This document shows, in pieces, positions 34,011-64,000 of a stretch of DNA of 64,000 bases. The DNA comes from Macrosoma leucophasiata (lineage: Eukaryota; Arthropoda; Insecta; Lepidoptera; Hedylidae). The position numbers and the translations under genes are program-made. Under the pieces are notes generated by a model. That model had not been told where the DNA came from and made no database searches. It saw only the letters and a program-made list of their open reading frames with translations. Numbering within the stretch: position 1 is the first letter of the stretch; each line of letters begins with the position of its first letter. The stretch spans positions 15,640,001-15,704,000 of the forward strand of contig JAWQUS010000007.1 of NCBI GenBank assembly GCA_036365455.1, in the 5' to 3' direction.

Positions 34011-34580
34011 TTTTGGTGGCTCGGTATCGTCGCATGTATTCGGGAGCTACTTGGTGCGGCCACTGCGCTTGAACAGCGAATACAGTGACGGTTATTACTT
34101 TTCTTTTTTTTAATGGACTCACGTAGGCGACGCGTCTCAAAACGACACTAGTCTATTTCACCGGGAAATCGGCGGACGCAAAGGGCGCTCTCATCCTAAA
34201 AACAATGACGACATAGGCAGAGAATATGTAATAATACTACCTACGTATAGAATGGACAATTCGACATCCGATTGCCCAGCCTCACTCATCGGCCCCCCTC
34301 GAGACAGTTGAATAAACTTCAACAATGAGGTTGTGAGCGGGCAAGCGAACGGTCAACTTTTAGTTAATTTCGTCACGTAGTCAGTGCGACCACTTATTTC
34401 ACGATTGTTTTAGGTCTTAACCCTACGTGCTACATTTCTGTGTGCGCGTGTACTGATTGATGTCTGTGTAATAGATAACCAGGATAAGCTTTTGTATGGA
34501 ATTTTATCCGTGTGTTCGGAGTGTGACGTAGGCGCCAATGGTGTGAAGTAGTCGGTGTAGAGCAACGCAGGCGGCGGCCG
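34011..34580 (-). pseudogene. Split partial duplicate of DHX33 last exon
   Basis: 34011-34090 resembles the 3' end of the last exon (34625-34707), including 'cgggagctacttggtgc' and 'cagtgacg'. 34523-34580 continues with the next bases ('gtgacgtaggcgcc', 'gtcggtgtagagcaa'). The two pieces are parted by about 430 bp flanked by 'gtgacg' on both sides (34085-34090 and 34523-34528), which looks like an insertion with a 6-bp duplication. The upstream part of the exon and the rest of the gene are not duplicated here. Roughly 85 percent similarity by eye indicates an old event. Confidence 0.75.
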
Positions 34581-34625
34581 ACACAGTGTGCAGATATTCG
34601 CTCATGTTATTAACCTAAATTTTGG

Positions 34626-54593
<19,968 letters not shown>

Positions 54594-55199
54594 AGTCAGA
54601 ACGCCAATAATTTATCTCTAAGTTATTGAGGCGAAATGTTAAATCATTGCACAATTCTGTATTACACTCGCATCACAACAAAAACTGTAATCTAAGATAT
54701 AGTGTGTCTATTTCACGATTTTGAACGAAGATTTATCCACGAATTCTGAAATACTTATACAAAATTTCTTAGGTTATTTTTTTTTTTTTAGTTATTATGG
54801 CATCGCTATTACGCATATTGTCATTGTCAAGTAAAACGATATTTCGTATTTATTTAAGCAGCGTCAAAGTTAATATAATATCAAGTATAATATGTAATTA
54901 TCAAGTATATAAGTTATCAAGTATAATATGTCAGTCAAGTGAGTTACAGTCAAGTTAAGTCGAGTAAAGCGATGGCTACTTTACCAGAACATTTACAATG
55001 AAGTTTTAGAGGCAACCTGAAAGGTCGTGTTTTCGCACTGTTATTCTATTTCACTATAAGCGGGCACTGTATTAAACCTATATCAAACAAAATGCCACCA
55101 ACTTTATTCAATATAACTTAAAAATACACCAAGAAAATGAAATAAAATAAGAGCACCATACACCTCTTTCAAGGTTCCCGCCCAAACTACCTTAGGTTC
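54594..55199. other. 5' flank of DHX33
   Basis: Contains a T-run with 'tattatggcatcgctattac' (54797), also present near 45840, so repeat-derived in part. No clear TATA box or initiator could be assigned; the DHX33 promoter should lie here. Confidence 0.4.
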
Positions 55200-56050
55200 A
55201 GTGTTGCCGATCCGTGGGGAATTTCCCAAAACGTGGGGAATTTTATACTCTTGCGGGTATAAAATGGGGAATAAAATTTTTGGGGAATTGTGGGGAATTG
55301 AGGGAGTTTCATTATTATTTCTAAAAGAATTTGTTAAATTAATTAAATTGTAACATTTTAAATATATATGAGATTAAATTCGATAAAAAAATTTTATTTC
55401 CTTATTCAAGTATAATCATTCTTCCCGCTCATCTTGCCACGCCAATCTTTCGTCGGTAATTAAAATATCTTCATTTTTGACTCCTTCTATTTCCTCTTCA
55501 TTGTTCCCGTTAGAAATTTCTAATTCGTCTTCAAATGGCATTAAATGGCAAAGCACGAAAATGAAGTCACCTTAAATATTAAATATTCTCTATGAATTAC
55601 AAATATAATACAAATTTATTTTTAGCATGATTAAATTTCAATAACAATAGCAATTTTATACTTATCAATTACCTTGTTTTTTTTTAAATACATAATAATT
55701 CTTGTTATTTATTTTAATAATCTTCATGTCACCAAATTTGTCCGTTACAGGATCAATTTCTTCAACAAAATTCTGCATTTTATTTTTTAAGTTAAATTTA
55801 TTTTTTTTTAAATCTTACAGGTTTTAAATTATAAAATGTAACACTATACACTGCTATTACTTGAATATCTTTAATATTTATTTTACTTTTCTTTTATTTT
55901 TAATTTTAATTACAATCACTTTAATAATTTTTTTTTTTATTATTATAGAGATTGGGGAATGAATGGGGATTTTTTAAATTACTAGTGGGGAATGTGGGGA
56001 ATTTTATCTTTGCTTGTGGGAATGTGAGCTAACCCCTGACGGCAACACTG
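55200..56050 (-). mobile_element. hAT element, 851 bp
   Basis: Perfect 8-bp target-site duplication 'cttaggtt' (55192-55199 and 56051-56058) and 11-bp terminal inverted repeat CAGTGTTGCCG. Subterminal 'gtggggaatttt'-type repeats occur at both ends. Only a short frame remains inside, so it is non-autonomous. Confidence 0.92.
55416..55541 (-). pseudogene. Short acidic frame inside the hAT element
   Basis: 41 codons starting MPFEDELEISNG and ending LAWQDEREE, with about one third acidic residues. It could be a remnant of a transposase end or chance; no domain is recognisable. Confidence 0.35.
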
Positions 56051-56278
56051 CTTAGGTTATTTAAAAATCAACATTGTCTGGAAAAAAAACGGCGGGAAAT
56101 TCCGAAAAGCGCGGGCGTGTTTTTTTTGGCTAAATTGTTTTTTTGTAAATTAATAGCATTCTGTCTGGGTAAAATTGTATATATCTGTTTTTATTTTCTT
56201 TTCATTATTTAGTTGTATATATTTCTTCTTACGTTTGGTAAGTTTTTGTACATATTGTAAATATTCAAGTAAGGTACT

Positions 56279-57865
56279 ATGAACGAGCCTCCTGATCCCG
56301 GGGGCACAGTTTCTCCGGCGGACAATTTTGTTCCTCCCGCGAGTAATTTTGTCACAGTCGAATACGACGAATCAAGTATTGACACAGATTGTTCGATTCC
56401 CCAATCAAATTCGAGGAAACGCAGTCGTTTGCATAAAATATGTAAGCACTGCAATAAAAAAAAGAGGAAAAATATAGGAGGTCAAAAGGATATTGGATGC
56501 CATTGTCTCGAAGAGGAAAATGTTATGGATCAAAACCCTCAACCCATTGAAGTCCCACATTCACATGTTCCCCCTATGCAAACATTTAACATTCAGAATA
56601 ACGAAGATGCTGATAAAATCCAGGAACAGAGCAATGTTTTTCAGAGCAGGAGATATTACAATAAAACAGATGCTTCTCCATTTGTTGTCCATGTCCAACG
56701 ACTACAGTCGGCTCCCAATGATGGCACAACTTTACATCCTATTTCATTTGGTAACTTTCTTAAAAAACACAATATCCAAAATATTGTTAACGGCAGTGTG
56801 AAAAGATTAGGTCGGAATCGTATACAATTATCTTTCTTGAACTACACAGATGCTAATTTATTTATTGAGTCTGATATTTTAACAGCTAGTAAACTTAAAG
56901 CTTTTATACCATCTGTTAATATCACAAGAGTTGGGATAGTCAAAGGTATCCCAAATGAATGGTCCCCTGAGGAAATAATAGCCAACACTTCAGTGCCTTT
57001 TGGTTGTGGCAACATAATCAAAGTAAGGCGCATTAACTATAAAGTAATAATAAATGGCACCCCAGAGTGGAAACCTTCTCAATCTGTTGTATTTTCATTT
57101 GATGGGCAGGTATTGCCAAAACGAATTTTTATCTGTTATAATGCTCTTCCTGTAGACCTGTACATATTTCCCACTATTCAATGTTACAATTGCTGTCGAT
57201 ATGGTCATACCAAGACACAATGTAGATCAAAACCCCGTTGCTATAAATGTGGACAGGAACACAGTGGTGAATCATGTAGAATCGAAGGTGATATGCTTTG
57301 TTGCATTTGTTCAGGTCCCCACTCAGCCACTAGTAAATCTTGTCCAGAATTTAGTAGACAAAAAGAAATTAAAGTATATATGGCACAAAATTGTGTATCT
57401 CATGCAGAAGCCTCCAAAATGTATCCATCAAATAATATAAAATCATATGCACAAGTTTTATCACCATCTTTATTTAAATCCATTCCTGAAAACAATAATA
57501 CTGTTGGTAATCAGTCTAGTCATAATAATAAATTCAACACAAAATCATATAAAAAAACAGTTTTTCTCTAGTCTCGCCCTTCACCGAATTTAAACAAGGG
57601 GTACGATAGAGAGGCACATCAGAATCTCATTAAAGATTATGATATGCCTCAACCATCTGATGGTTGTGTCATAAACTCGCAGTATAACTTCGAACGCGGA
57701 CAAGACCAGGGCTTATCCGCTAATATTATATCTGCTCTATTCAATACTCTAGCCCAATTCAACATTTCTTTACCGTCCAACGTTGCTAGAATAATTGAAA
57801 TACTCTTACAAAACTTAAACATTGAAAATGGCTTACAAAGCCAACATAATACAGTGGAACTGTAG
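56279..57865 (+). pseudogene. LINE copy 2 ORF1 (gag-like), one in-frame stop
   Basis: The frame runs 528 codons from 56279, broken only by TAG at 57569-57571 (codon 431). Comparison with copy 1, which has sense codons across this stretch (SRSYKKTIFKSPRPH), shows the stop is secondary. It has an acidic Pro-rich N-terminus, a basic stretch (HCNKKKRKN), a central RNA-binding-like region (VGIVKGIPNEWSPEE) and zinc knuckles CYNCCRYGHTKTQC and CYKCGQEHSGESC. The stop could be a new null mutation or an error. It overlaps ORF2 by 44 nt. Confidence 0.88.
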
Positions 57866-60800
57866 AAGTATAGTCAACAAGAAAAGTGATTTAATTTATT
57901 TAATAAATACGTATAATCCTATTTTATTAGCAATTTCAGAAACCTGGCTAAAGCCAGATTTTAGTTTTAAGGTTAGGAATTATAACATTATCCGAGAAGA
58001 CAGATCAGATGGTTATGGCGGTGTTGCCATTCTTGTTAAGAAATCTTATCCCTTTAAACTAATTTCACTTCCAGCACACAATCCAGAATTTTCTATAGTC
58101 GCTATTGAAGTCATGAATTTGTGTTTTATTTCAATCTACATACCGCATCCGTCTTCTGCAATTATGTCCGAAATAAATAACTTATTAACTACCTTGCAAA
58201 GTCCACATTATGTAATACTAGGCGACTTTAATTCTCATCATGAGTCCTGGGGCAGTAGTTTCTCAAACCATTTCGGCGACAAGTTACTGGAAATCATTGA
58301 TAACCATAACCTTTGTATTTTAAATAACGGCTTACCAACAAGACGAACAAGGCCTAATGAGGGTAAAAGTGTTGTGGATTTATCTTTTTGCACACCAAAT
58401 TTGGCGTCTATGTTTACCTGGGACGTTCTTTCATCCACATTTGGTAGTGACCATTTCCCTATTCTCATAAAATTTCCAACCAAAAAAAAAATTCTACCAC
58501 AAAAGCCGCTGCGTATTAAATATAAGTTGACTAATGTCAGGGATGAAATGTGGAACAATTACAGCAAAAAGGTCGATAACAGAATGTCACTTCTAGGTAC
58601 TACGCAAAGTGTGTCATGTCGTGCTGCGTCTCTCGCCAATATTATGATAGAGACAGCAAATGAAATATTTCCAACCAAAAAACATCCATCTGCGCTTCCT
58701 TGTCCTCCATGGTGGGACAATGAATGCAAACAGGCAATCAAAAAAAGGAAAGAAGCGGAGACTAAGTACAGACATGATATGTCGTTGAATAACTTCTTGT
58801 TTTTAAAAAATGTTATGAGTTCCGTGAAAATTCTATTTAAGAAAAAAAAGAAAGAGAGCTGGTTTAAATTTTGTTCTTCTATTTCTCCCAGCACTCCTGC
58901 CTCACTAGTATGGAAAAACATTCGAAGATATCGGCTCGGTATTGATAACTCGCCCTCATGTTATTTACCGTCTACTCTTGTGGAAGAGTTTTTAGATAAC
59001 ATAGCTCCGTCTTCAGTCCCACAGAATATTATCCCCCTTTCGATTCATCCAACTGATCTAATAGGTCTTAGTTCACCATTTTCATATGAGGAATTAAATA
59101 ACATTTTAGGGACCGTAAAAGACTCTGCTCCGGGTCACGACAACATACCGTATTCTTTTGTTAGTCATCTTAATCAAGATTCTAAATTATATTACTTGGA
59201 CATTATAAACTCTATTGTCACTGCCGGAACCATTCCTAGTTCTTGGAAAGCTCAGATAATAATTCCCATTTTAAAACCCAACAAAGAGCCATCTTCTGCA
59301 ACCTCATATCGCCCAATAGCCCTTTCCTCAGTATTGTTAAAAATTACCGAACAATTGATAAAACATCGACTGGAGTGGTTCCTTGAATCGAATCAGATGT
59401 TAAGCTCAACTCAGTTTGGTTTTAGAAAAGGAAAAAGTACGATTGATAGCCTCAGCCTCTTTACCACAGACATACGTCTTGCGTTTTCGGAAAATGAATC
59501 TGTAGTTGCAGCCTTTTTAGATATTACTTCAGCGTATGATAATGTCGTGATTTCGGTACTCAGGGAGAAGCTTTTAAAACTTAATATTCCTAAAATATTC
59601 ATAAATTTTATTACTAATACGTTAATGGATAGATTGATTTACTTATTTGACGATGATAATAAACATGTTCGCTCTGTTTTTAAGGGTCTGCCACAGGGTT
59701 CCGTTTTAAGCCCCTTATTATATAACATTTATACCTATGATTTAGATGCTTCTTTAGAAGGTAATGTAAGAGTTTTACAATATGCCGATGATCTTCTGAT
59801 GTATTCTATTAATCGCGATATTAATATCGCTAGCAATTCATTATCATTATCCCTCACTAGGCTAAAGATCTGGTTGGATAAAAACGGTCTTGATTTATCA
59901 GCATCAAAAAGCACTATAGTTCTGTTTTCTAGATCTCGCATGCCTCCACCTATCTCTGTTCGTTATGGCAATACTCCTATCCCGGTGAAAAATAGTTGCA
60001 AATTTCTAGGTGTCTTGCTTGATTCAAAATTAACTGGATTACCACACTGCAGTTTTATAGCCAATAAGTGTGAAAAACTATTAAATATACTTAGATGCCT
60101 CTCGGGTGTCTGGTGGGGTGCTCATCCCTTTTATTTAAAAATGATGTACAATGCCTTAGTGAGAAGTGTACTTGATTACGGAACTTTTCTACTTGAGCCA
60201 TGTAGTGCAGTTGCCCTTAAAAAACTTGATAATATTCAATACAAATCATTGCGTATAATTAGTGGTGCGATGAGATCTAGCCCTATCAATGCCCTACAAG
60301 TTGAATGCTGTGAGCCTCCGTTGCATTTAAGAAGGCAATTCCTTAGTGATAAATACTTATTTCGAAGTTTACAATTTTCTAATCATCCAATATTAAGTAA
60401 GTTACAAATTTTATCCGAATACATTGATAACTCTCCTTATTGGTCGCACAAACACATTCCTTGTTTAGTGATTAGTTTCCGTAAATATTTGTCTTTGTCT
60501 GCTCCAGTTTATAGATCTTTGACTCTCCCAATTTTTCAGTGTTCTTACGAATCTTTAACGCTCTCTCCCATGGTACACCTTGACCTAGATATAACGAAAA
60601 CTGAATATGTTAATGACCAATTTAATCTCATTGTAAACGAAAAGTTCCCAGAATACAATCTTATATTTTCGGATGCTTCAAAACACGATAACAGCTGTGT
60701 CGGTGTTGGAATCTATCACTCGCAATATAAAATAGTAGAAAAAATTAAATTGCCCATTGAATCATCTGTCTTTACCGGGGAACTGTTTGGTATATTTAAA

Positions 60801-61526
60801 GCCATTGAATACGTATGTATCTTCAAATTACGCAAAGCTGTTGTTTTCACAGACTCATTAAGTGCACTGCAAGCGATACTAATATTCCCTTTTCGTTCTA
60901 CCAAAATAAATCCTATTATTTTTGACATCAGACGTTTGTTATATGATTGCTACCAAAAACATTATACAGTTCAGTTTGCATGGATCCCAGGACATTGTGG
61001 AATTATTGGCAACATCATAGCCGATGACCTTGCAAATGATGCCGTACAGAATGGGGACATCTACCCTTATAAAATATACTGTCCTGACTTGTTAACGATT
61101 CCTAAATTTTCGCTTCACTCTGCCTGGCAAGATTTGTGGAAAGACAGTAGTCAAAGGAAAGGCGTATATTACTCCAATATTCAAAACAGCATCCCTCTGA
61201 AACCATGGTTCTTTTCCTTGGATCTGAATAGAAGATGTACAAGTATTATAACTAGGATCAGATTAGGGCATACTTGTACACCACAGCACCTATCAAAGCT
61301 GCGTATAATTGAGAGTTCTAACTGTGCTTGTGGAGCGGATGTCGTTGGGGATGTCAACCATATCTTTTTCTCCTGTTGTTCCTACGACCATTCCTCTTTT
61401 TATGCAGATCTTATTTCCCTCAAAATCCCACTCCCGTCCTCTATAGTCTGTCTTCTTTGTTATAATGATTTAAAAATTTATAGAATTTTAGCTAGATTTA
61501 TTTTGTTAAATAATATTAAGATTTAA
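57822..61526 (+). CDS. LINE copy 2 ORF2: endonuclease, RT, RNase H, intact
   Basis: 1234 codons without interruption. Residues 1-230 are the AP-type endonuclease (ISETWLKPDF, GDFNSHHESWG near 133, SDHFP near 210). Reverse transcriptase follows, with YRPIALSSVLLKITEQ, FLDITSAYDN, LPQGSVLSPLLYN and an intact YADD near 653. RNase H is about 945-1075: SDASK, FTGELFGIFKAIE, FTDSLSALQAI, WIPGHCGIIGN. A C-terminal finger CACGADVVGDVNHIFFSC lies near 1168. This is the replicative enzyme of an I-superfamily LINE, nicking target DNA and copying its RNA there. All catalytic residues I can check are present, so the protein may be active although ORF1 in cis is not. Confidence 0.93.
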   Translation: MKMAYKANIIQWNCRSIVNKKSDLIYLINTYNPILLAISETWLKPDFSFKVRNYNIIREDRSDGYGGVAILVKKSYPFKLISLPAHNPEFSIVAIEVMNLCFISIYIPHPSSAIMSEINNLLTTLQSPHYVILGDFNSHHESWGSSFSNHFGDKLLEIIDNHNLCILNNGLPTRRTRPNEGKSVVDLSFCTPNLASMFTWDVLSSTFGSDHFPILIKFPTKKKILPQKPLRIKYKLTNVRDEMWNNYSKKVDNRMSLLGTTQSVSCRAASLANIMIETANEIFPTKKHPSALPCPPWWDNECKQAIKKRKEAETKYRHDMSLNNFLFLKNVMSSVKILFKKKKKESWFKFCSSISPSTPASLVWKNIRRYRLGIDNSPSCYLPSTLVEEFLDNIAPSSVPQNIIPLSIHPTDLIGLSSPFSYEELNNILGTVKDSAPGHDNIPYSFVSHLNQDSKLYYLDIINSIVTAGTIPSSWKAQIIIPILKPNKEPSSATSYRPIALSSVLLKITEQLIKHRLEWFLESNQMLSSTQFGFRKGKSTIDSLSLFTTDIRLAFSENESVVAAFLDITSAYDNVVISVLREKLLKLNIPKIFINFITNTLMDRLIYLFDDDNKHVRSVFKGLPQGSVLSPLLYNIYTYDLDASLEGNVRVLQYADDLLMYSINRDINIASNSLSLSLTRLKIWLDKNGLDLSASKSTIVLFSRSRMPPPISVRYGNTPIPVKNSCKFLGVLLDSKLTGLPHCSFIANKCEKLLNILRCLSGVWWGAHPFYLKMMYNALVRSVLDYGTFLLEPCSAVALKKLDNIQYKSLRIISGAMRSSPINALQVECCEPPLHLRRQFLSDKYLFRSLQFSNHPILSKLQILSEYIDNSPYWSHKHIPCLVISFRKYLSLSAPVYRSLTLPIFQCSYESLTLSPMVHLDLDITKTEYVNDQFNLIVNEKFPEYNLIFSDASKHDNSCVGVGIYHSQYKIVEKIKLPIESSVFTGELFGIFKAIEYVCIFKLRKAVVFTDSLSALQAILIFPFRSTKINPIIFDIRRLLYDCYQKHYTVQFAWIPGHCGIIGNIIADDLANDAVQNGDIYPYKIYCPDLLTIPKFSLHSAWQDLWKDSSQRKGVYYSNIQNSIPLKPWFFSLDLNRRCTSIITRIRLGHTCTPQHLSKLRIIESSNCACGADVVGDVNHIFFSCCSYDHSSFYADLISLKIPLPSSIVCLLCYNDLKIYRILARFILLNNIKI

Positions 61527-61785
61527 ACTTTCATTTATATTTTTTCTATTAGTGTAAATACTATAAGTAATATGTTGTAAATAGTACGATTTATTATTAT
61601 TATTGAAATCTTATATAACCTATCCTTATCCACACTATCCCTTACCGAATGTTCCCATCAAAATTCCGTTACTCCCGAATAATGGAATATTCAAAACAAT
61701 GAATTTCCCTCGTTTACTTGTAAATGGCATGAAGTACTAAAATACATTGCCATACAAAGGAAAAAAAAAAAAAAACATTGTCTGG

Positions 61786-62632
61786 CCTGGAGTCAAAGAA
61801 ATTTTTTTTTTAATTATTGTACGGCTACGGGTTCAAGTCCTTAACAGCCAATCTTCAGTAATTTTTATCTTCATTTCTTATGATAATGAATATCCATATG
61901 GAAGATGACGATGATTGGATGCTTACATGTGGAATATGATGAGATAGCTCCAGTAAAGTGATGGGGACTTTACTAGGAGATTTTACGAAGTTTTAGCAGC
62001 AATACTATTGCCAAAGATCAATAGTATCTTATTTTTAACTATCGATAGTATCGATAGTACCGATAGTATTGCAGCATGTCGATATTTTCGATAGTAATAT
62101 CGCGCTATCGACTATTTTTCGAGGTCACGATAGTTCACAATACTATCGATAGACTATTACTATTGCAACATTTGCAACAACACTATATGAACTTCTTCAT
62201 TCTTCAGTCTTCGATTTTTATTTTTGGTGAATAATTTATCACACTTTCTCTAATCAAAATCAATCAAAGATCACAGACCAATAACCTAGATTACTGATAT
62301 TTAGACATATATTAATAATATTTATATATGTCTTATGGGTTCATTAGTTACCAATGAGCTTTGATTAGTTACACAGACCGTCTTTGAATAAAAAATATTG
62401 TTACAAAATCAATACGAAGTACTACAAGATAATACAATATTACAAGAGACTACGGCTGGAAACATTTCCATGTGAATAGTAATTTATGTAAAAAAAATAT
62501 TACACGGCTGAACTGGAACACTTTTATGATGATATCAATTTGTTGAATATTTTAATTGGATTTAACACCTTTGACTATATAGTTGAAGATTCGTTATCTT
62601 ATCTGTTATTCGTTAATTTCTGAAGCGTCAAC
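61786..62632. promoter_or_regulatory. 5' flank of FOXRED1 with TATCGATA/CGATA cluster
   Basis: 62037-62155 contains three TATCGATA octamers and further CGATA variants. TATCGATA is the Drosophila DRE motif (DREF) and CGATA the BEAF-32 core. The cluster lies about 480-600 bp upstream of the FOXRED1 ATG. No TATA box is evident. The cluster could equally be part of a repeat ('caatactattgccaaagat' near 62000 looks like a possible element end). Confidence 0.4.
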
Positions 62633-64000
62633 ATGTTTGTCTCAAAGTTATTCAAAAGAAATAGAATATTTAATAAAATTGAAACTAAACAATATGGGAG
62701 GTATAAAAATCCAATAAGTAGAACTTGGAGTGTGATAAAAGAAAACGCTTTTAATAAGAAACCAACAGCGTGCCCAGAACACGCAGATATTGTTATTATA
62801 GGAGGTGGTTATATTGGATCATCCATTGCCTATTGGCTGAAAACCAGAGCTGGTGAAGGTTTATCAGTAATCGTTTTAGAAAAGGACCTCACTGTAAGTA
62901 TTACTTTTACTTTATAAAATCTTTAATTTGTAACTGTGTACCACATACCTAATAATAAATTTTTTTTTTAGTATCAAGGATTTCCAAGAAACCAGTCCCT
63001 AGGTATTCTAACTTCACATTTCTCATTACCAGAAAACATTGAGCTATCTAAATACAGTGCAGATTTCTTCAGAAATTGTAATAAACATTTAGGTATCAAC
63101 ATCCAATATAATCCTCATGGATACTTAATACTTGCAAGTGATAAATATGCTGAAAATCTAGAACAAAATATTGCTGTACAAAAAGAATATGGAATTCGGA
63201 ATATTATGTTGACAAGTGAGGATTTAAAAAAACGTTATCCCTGGTTAAATACCACAGATGTTAAATTAGGTAAGATGCTTTTGATATATTTTATTGTCGT
63301 TTAATTGTTTGGAAATTGATGTTATAATTTTGTACCATGTGCTACTATTTTAAATTTTCTTTTTTATATTACAGGTTGCATAAGTAGTGAAAGTGAAGGT
63401 ACATTCAGTTCATGGGCTCTGTTGCAAGGGCTAGTACAAAAATCCATAGACCTTGGTGCTGTTTATGTAAATGCTGAGGTCACAGGTTTTGAAATGGACC
63501 TACGTCGTGATATGCTCATGGAAGGAGTGCCGCAGGGCACATATGAAAAAATGAATAGAGTTATATATAAAACACCTGATAATGAGGAACATTCAATTAA
63601 GTTTGCTTGTTGCGTTCTGTCAGCTGGATCCCAATCACCATATATTGCTGAACTTGCAAAAATTGGTGTTGGTGATGGTCTATTAAAAGTACGGCTACCA
63701 ATAGAAGAAAGGTGATTAGTTTTTCATTTTAGATAAATAATCATGGCATTTTCCATTTTTTAGAGTTCCGTAGTAAACAAACAAGGAACATTCATCACAC
63801 AAGAATCATTTTTCGATTTAGTTAGCTGTTTGTGACTTATTAAGCTTTAAAGTGTCAATTTTCGTTAGAATCAAGTATGTGTGTGTGTTTGTCCCTCTCT
63901 CAGACTACTCTGCAGAGAAAATAGGGTGACTTTATAATATTTGTATCTCTAGGGTTACAAGTTTACATTTTATTTATTTTTTATAATATTTGTAGTGATA
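62633..64000 (+). CDS. FOXRED1: FOXRED1, 5' three exons (continues beyond window)
   Basis: Exons 62633-62893, 62972-63269 and 63375-63711 by GT-AG sites with kept frame; the last donor is GTGATT, and the remainder to 64000 is intron. The first about 30 residues are basic (MFVSKLFKRNRIFNKIETK), consistent with mitochondrial import. A DAAO-type FAD-binding fold starts at about residue 51 (ADIVIIGGGYIGSSIAYWL, GxGxxG), followed by FPRNQSLGILTSHFSLPENI and NPHGYLILASDKY. These match FOXRED1 family landmarks (FSLPENIQLS, NPSGYLLLAS). FOXRED1 is a mitochondrial oxidoreductase needed for complex I assembly. The C-terminal half lies outside the window. Confidence 0.9.

Larger units (their letters stand above)
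56082..61774 (+). mobile_element. Full-length I-like LINE (copy 2)
   Basis: Target-site duplication 'acattgtctgg' (56071-56081 and 61775-61785; 'aacattgtctgg' if the shared A is counted). It has a 5' UTR of about 200 bp, two overlapping ORFs, a 3' UTR and a poly(A) tail (61761-61774). The insertion point is only about 20 bp from the right end of the hAT element. A clean duplication, intact ORF2 and intact tail indicate a young insertion. Confidence 0.93.

Overview
The window is eukaryotic nuclear DNA, very probably from a moth or butterfly. It is AT-rich, has spliced genes with short GT-AG exons, and is dominated by transposable elements of kinds common in Lepidoptera (Helitrons, RTE-like and I-like LINEs, mariner, hAT and Harbinger MITEs, tRNA- and 5S-derived SINEs). 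The lineage call is inference from repeat content. Only two host genes are convincing. One is a complete 12-coding-exon DEAH-box helicase orthologous to DHX33 on the minus strand (54593 down to 34626; 701 codons when spliced). The other is the 5' part of FOXRED1 on the plus strand (62633 to beyond the window end). Exon junctions were read by eye from GT/AG sites and frame continuity.

Layout. 1-1602: AT-rich, one dispersed repeat. 1603-10328: a rearranged composite. Two Helitron-like 5' ends face each other (TC at 1603 on plus, at 10328 on minus) around a 4.2-kb near-perfect palindrome (2668-6877) and a 2.35-kb GC-rich 15-bp minisatellite (6996-9344). The minisatellite starts inside a mariner transposase, and its unit is itself a hairpin. 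The palindrome arms also carry a tRNA-derived SINE, a GGT expansion and an exon-like fragment. 10329-14880: a duplicated segment (second copy about 26960-28450) with Helitron 1 inserted in it. 15931-21856: a degenerate I-like LINE with a 12-bp target-site duplication (TSD), itself hit by a truncated RTE-like LINE with a 14-bp TSD. 22925-24965: Helitron 2, whose middle is replaced by a foreign GC-rich segment. 25000-34000: dispersed repeats and SINEs without a recognised gene.

34000-54600: DHX33. Its introns hold Helitron 3, a hAT MITE with a 5S-derived SINE nested in it, a seven-copy 129-bp tandem array that duplicates part of exon 7 (helicase motif VI), a near-complete mariner, Harbinger MITEs, tRNA-like SINEs, a twin-primed RTE fragment and a CR1/L2-like LINE. 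Pieces of the last DHX33 exon are duplicated just downstream of the gene.

54600-62632: the interval between the two genes holds an 851-bp hAT element (8-bp TSD), a full-length I-like LINE (56082-61774) with an intact 1234-codon ORF2 but one stop codon in ORF1, and a cluster of TATCGATA/CGATA motifs upstream of FOXRED1.

DHX33 (RNA helicase) and FOXRED1 (mitochondrial complex I assembly) show no obvious functional link. The best material for a second look is the palindrome/minisatellite composite, the exon-duplicating array in DHX33, and the nested insertions that can be ordered in time by their TSDs.
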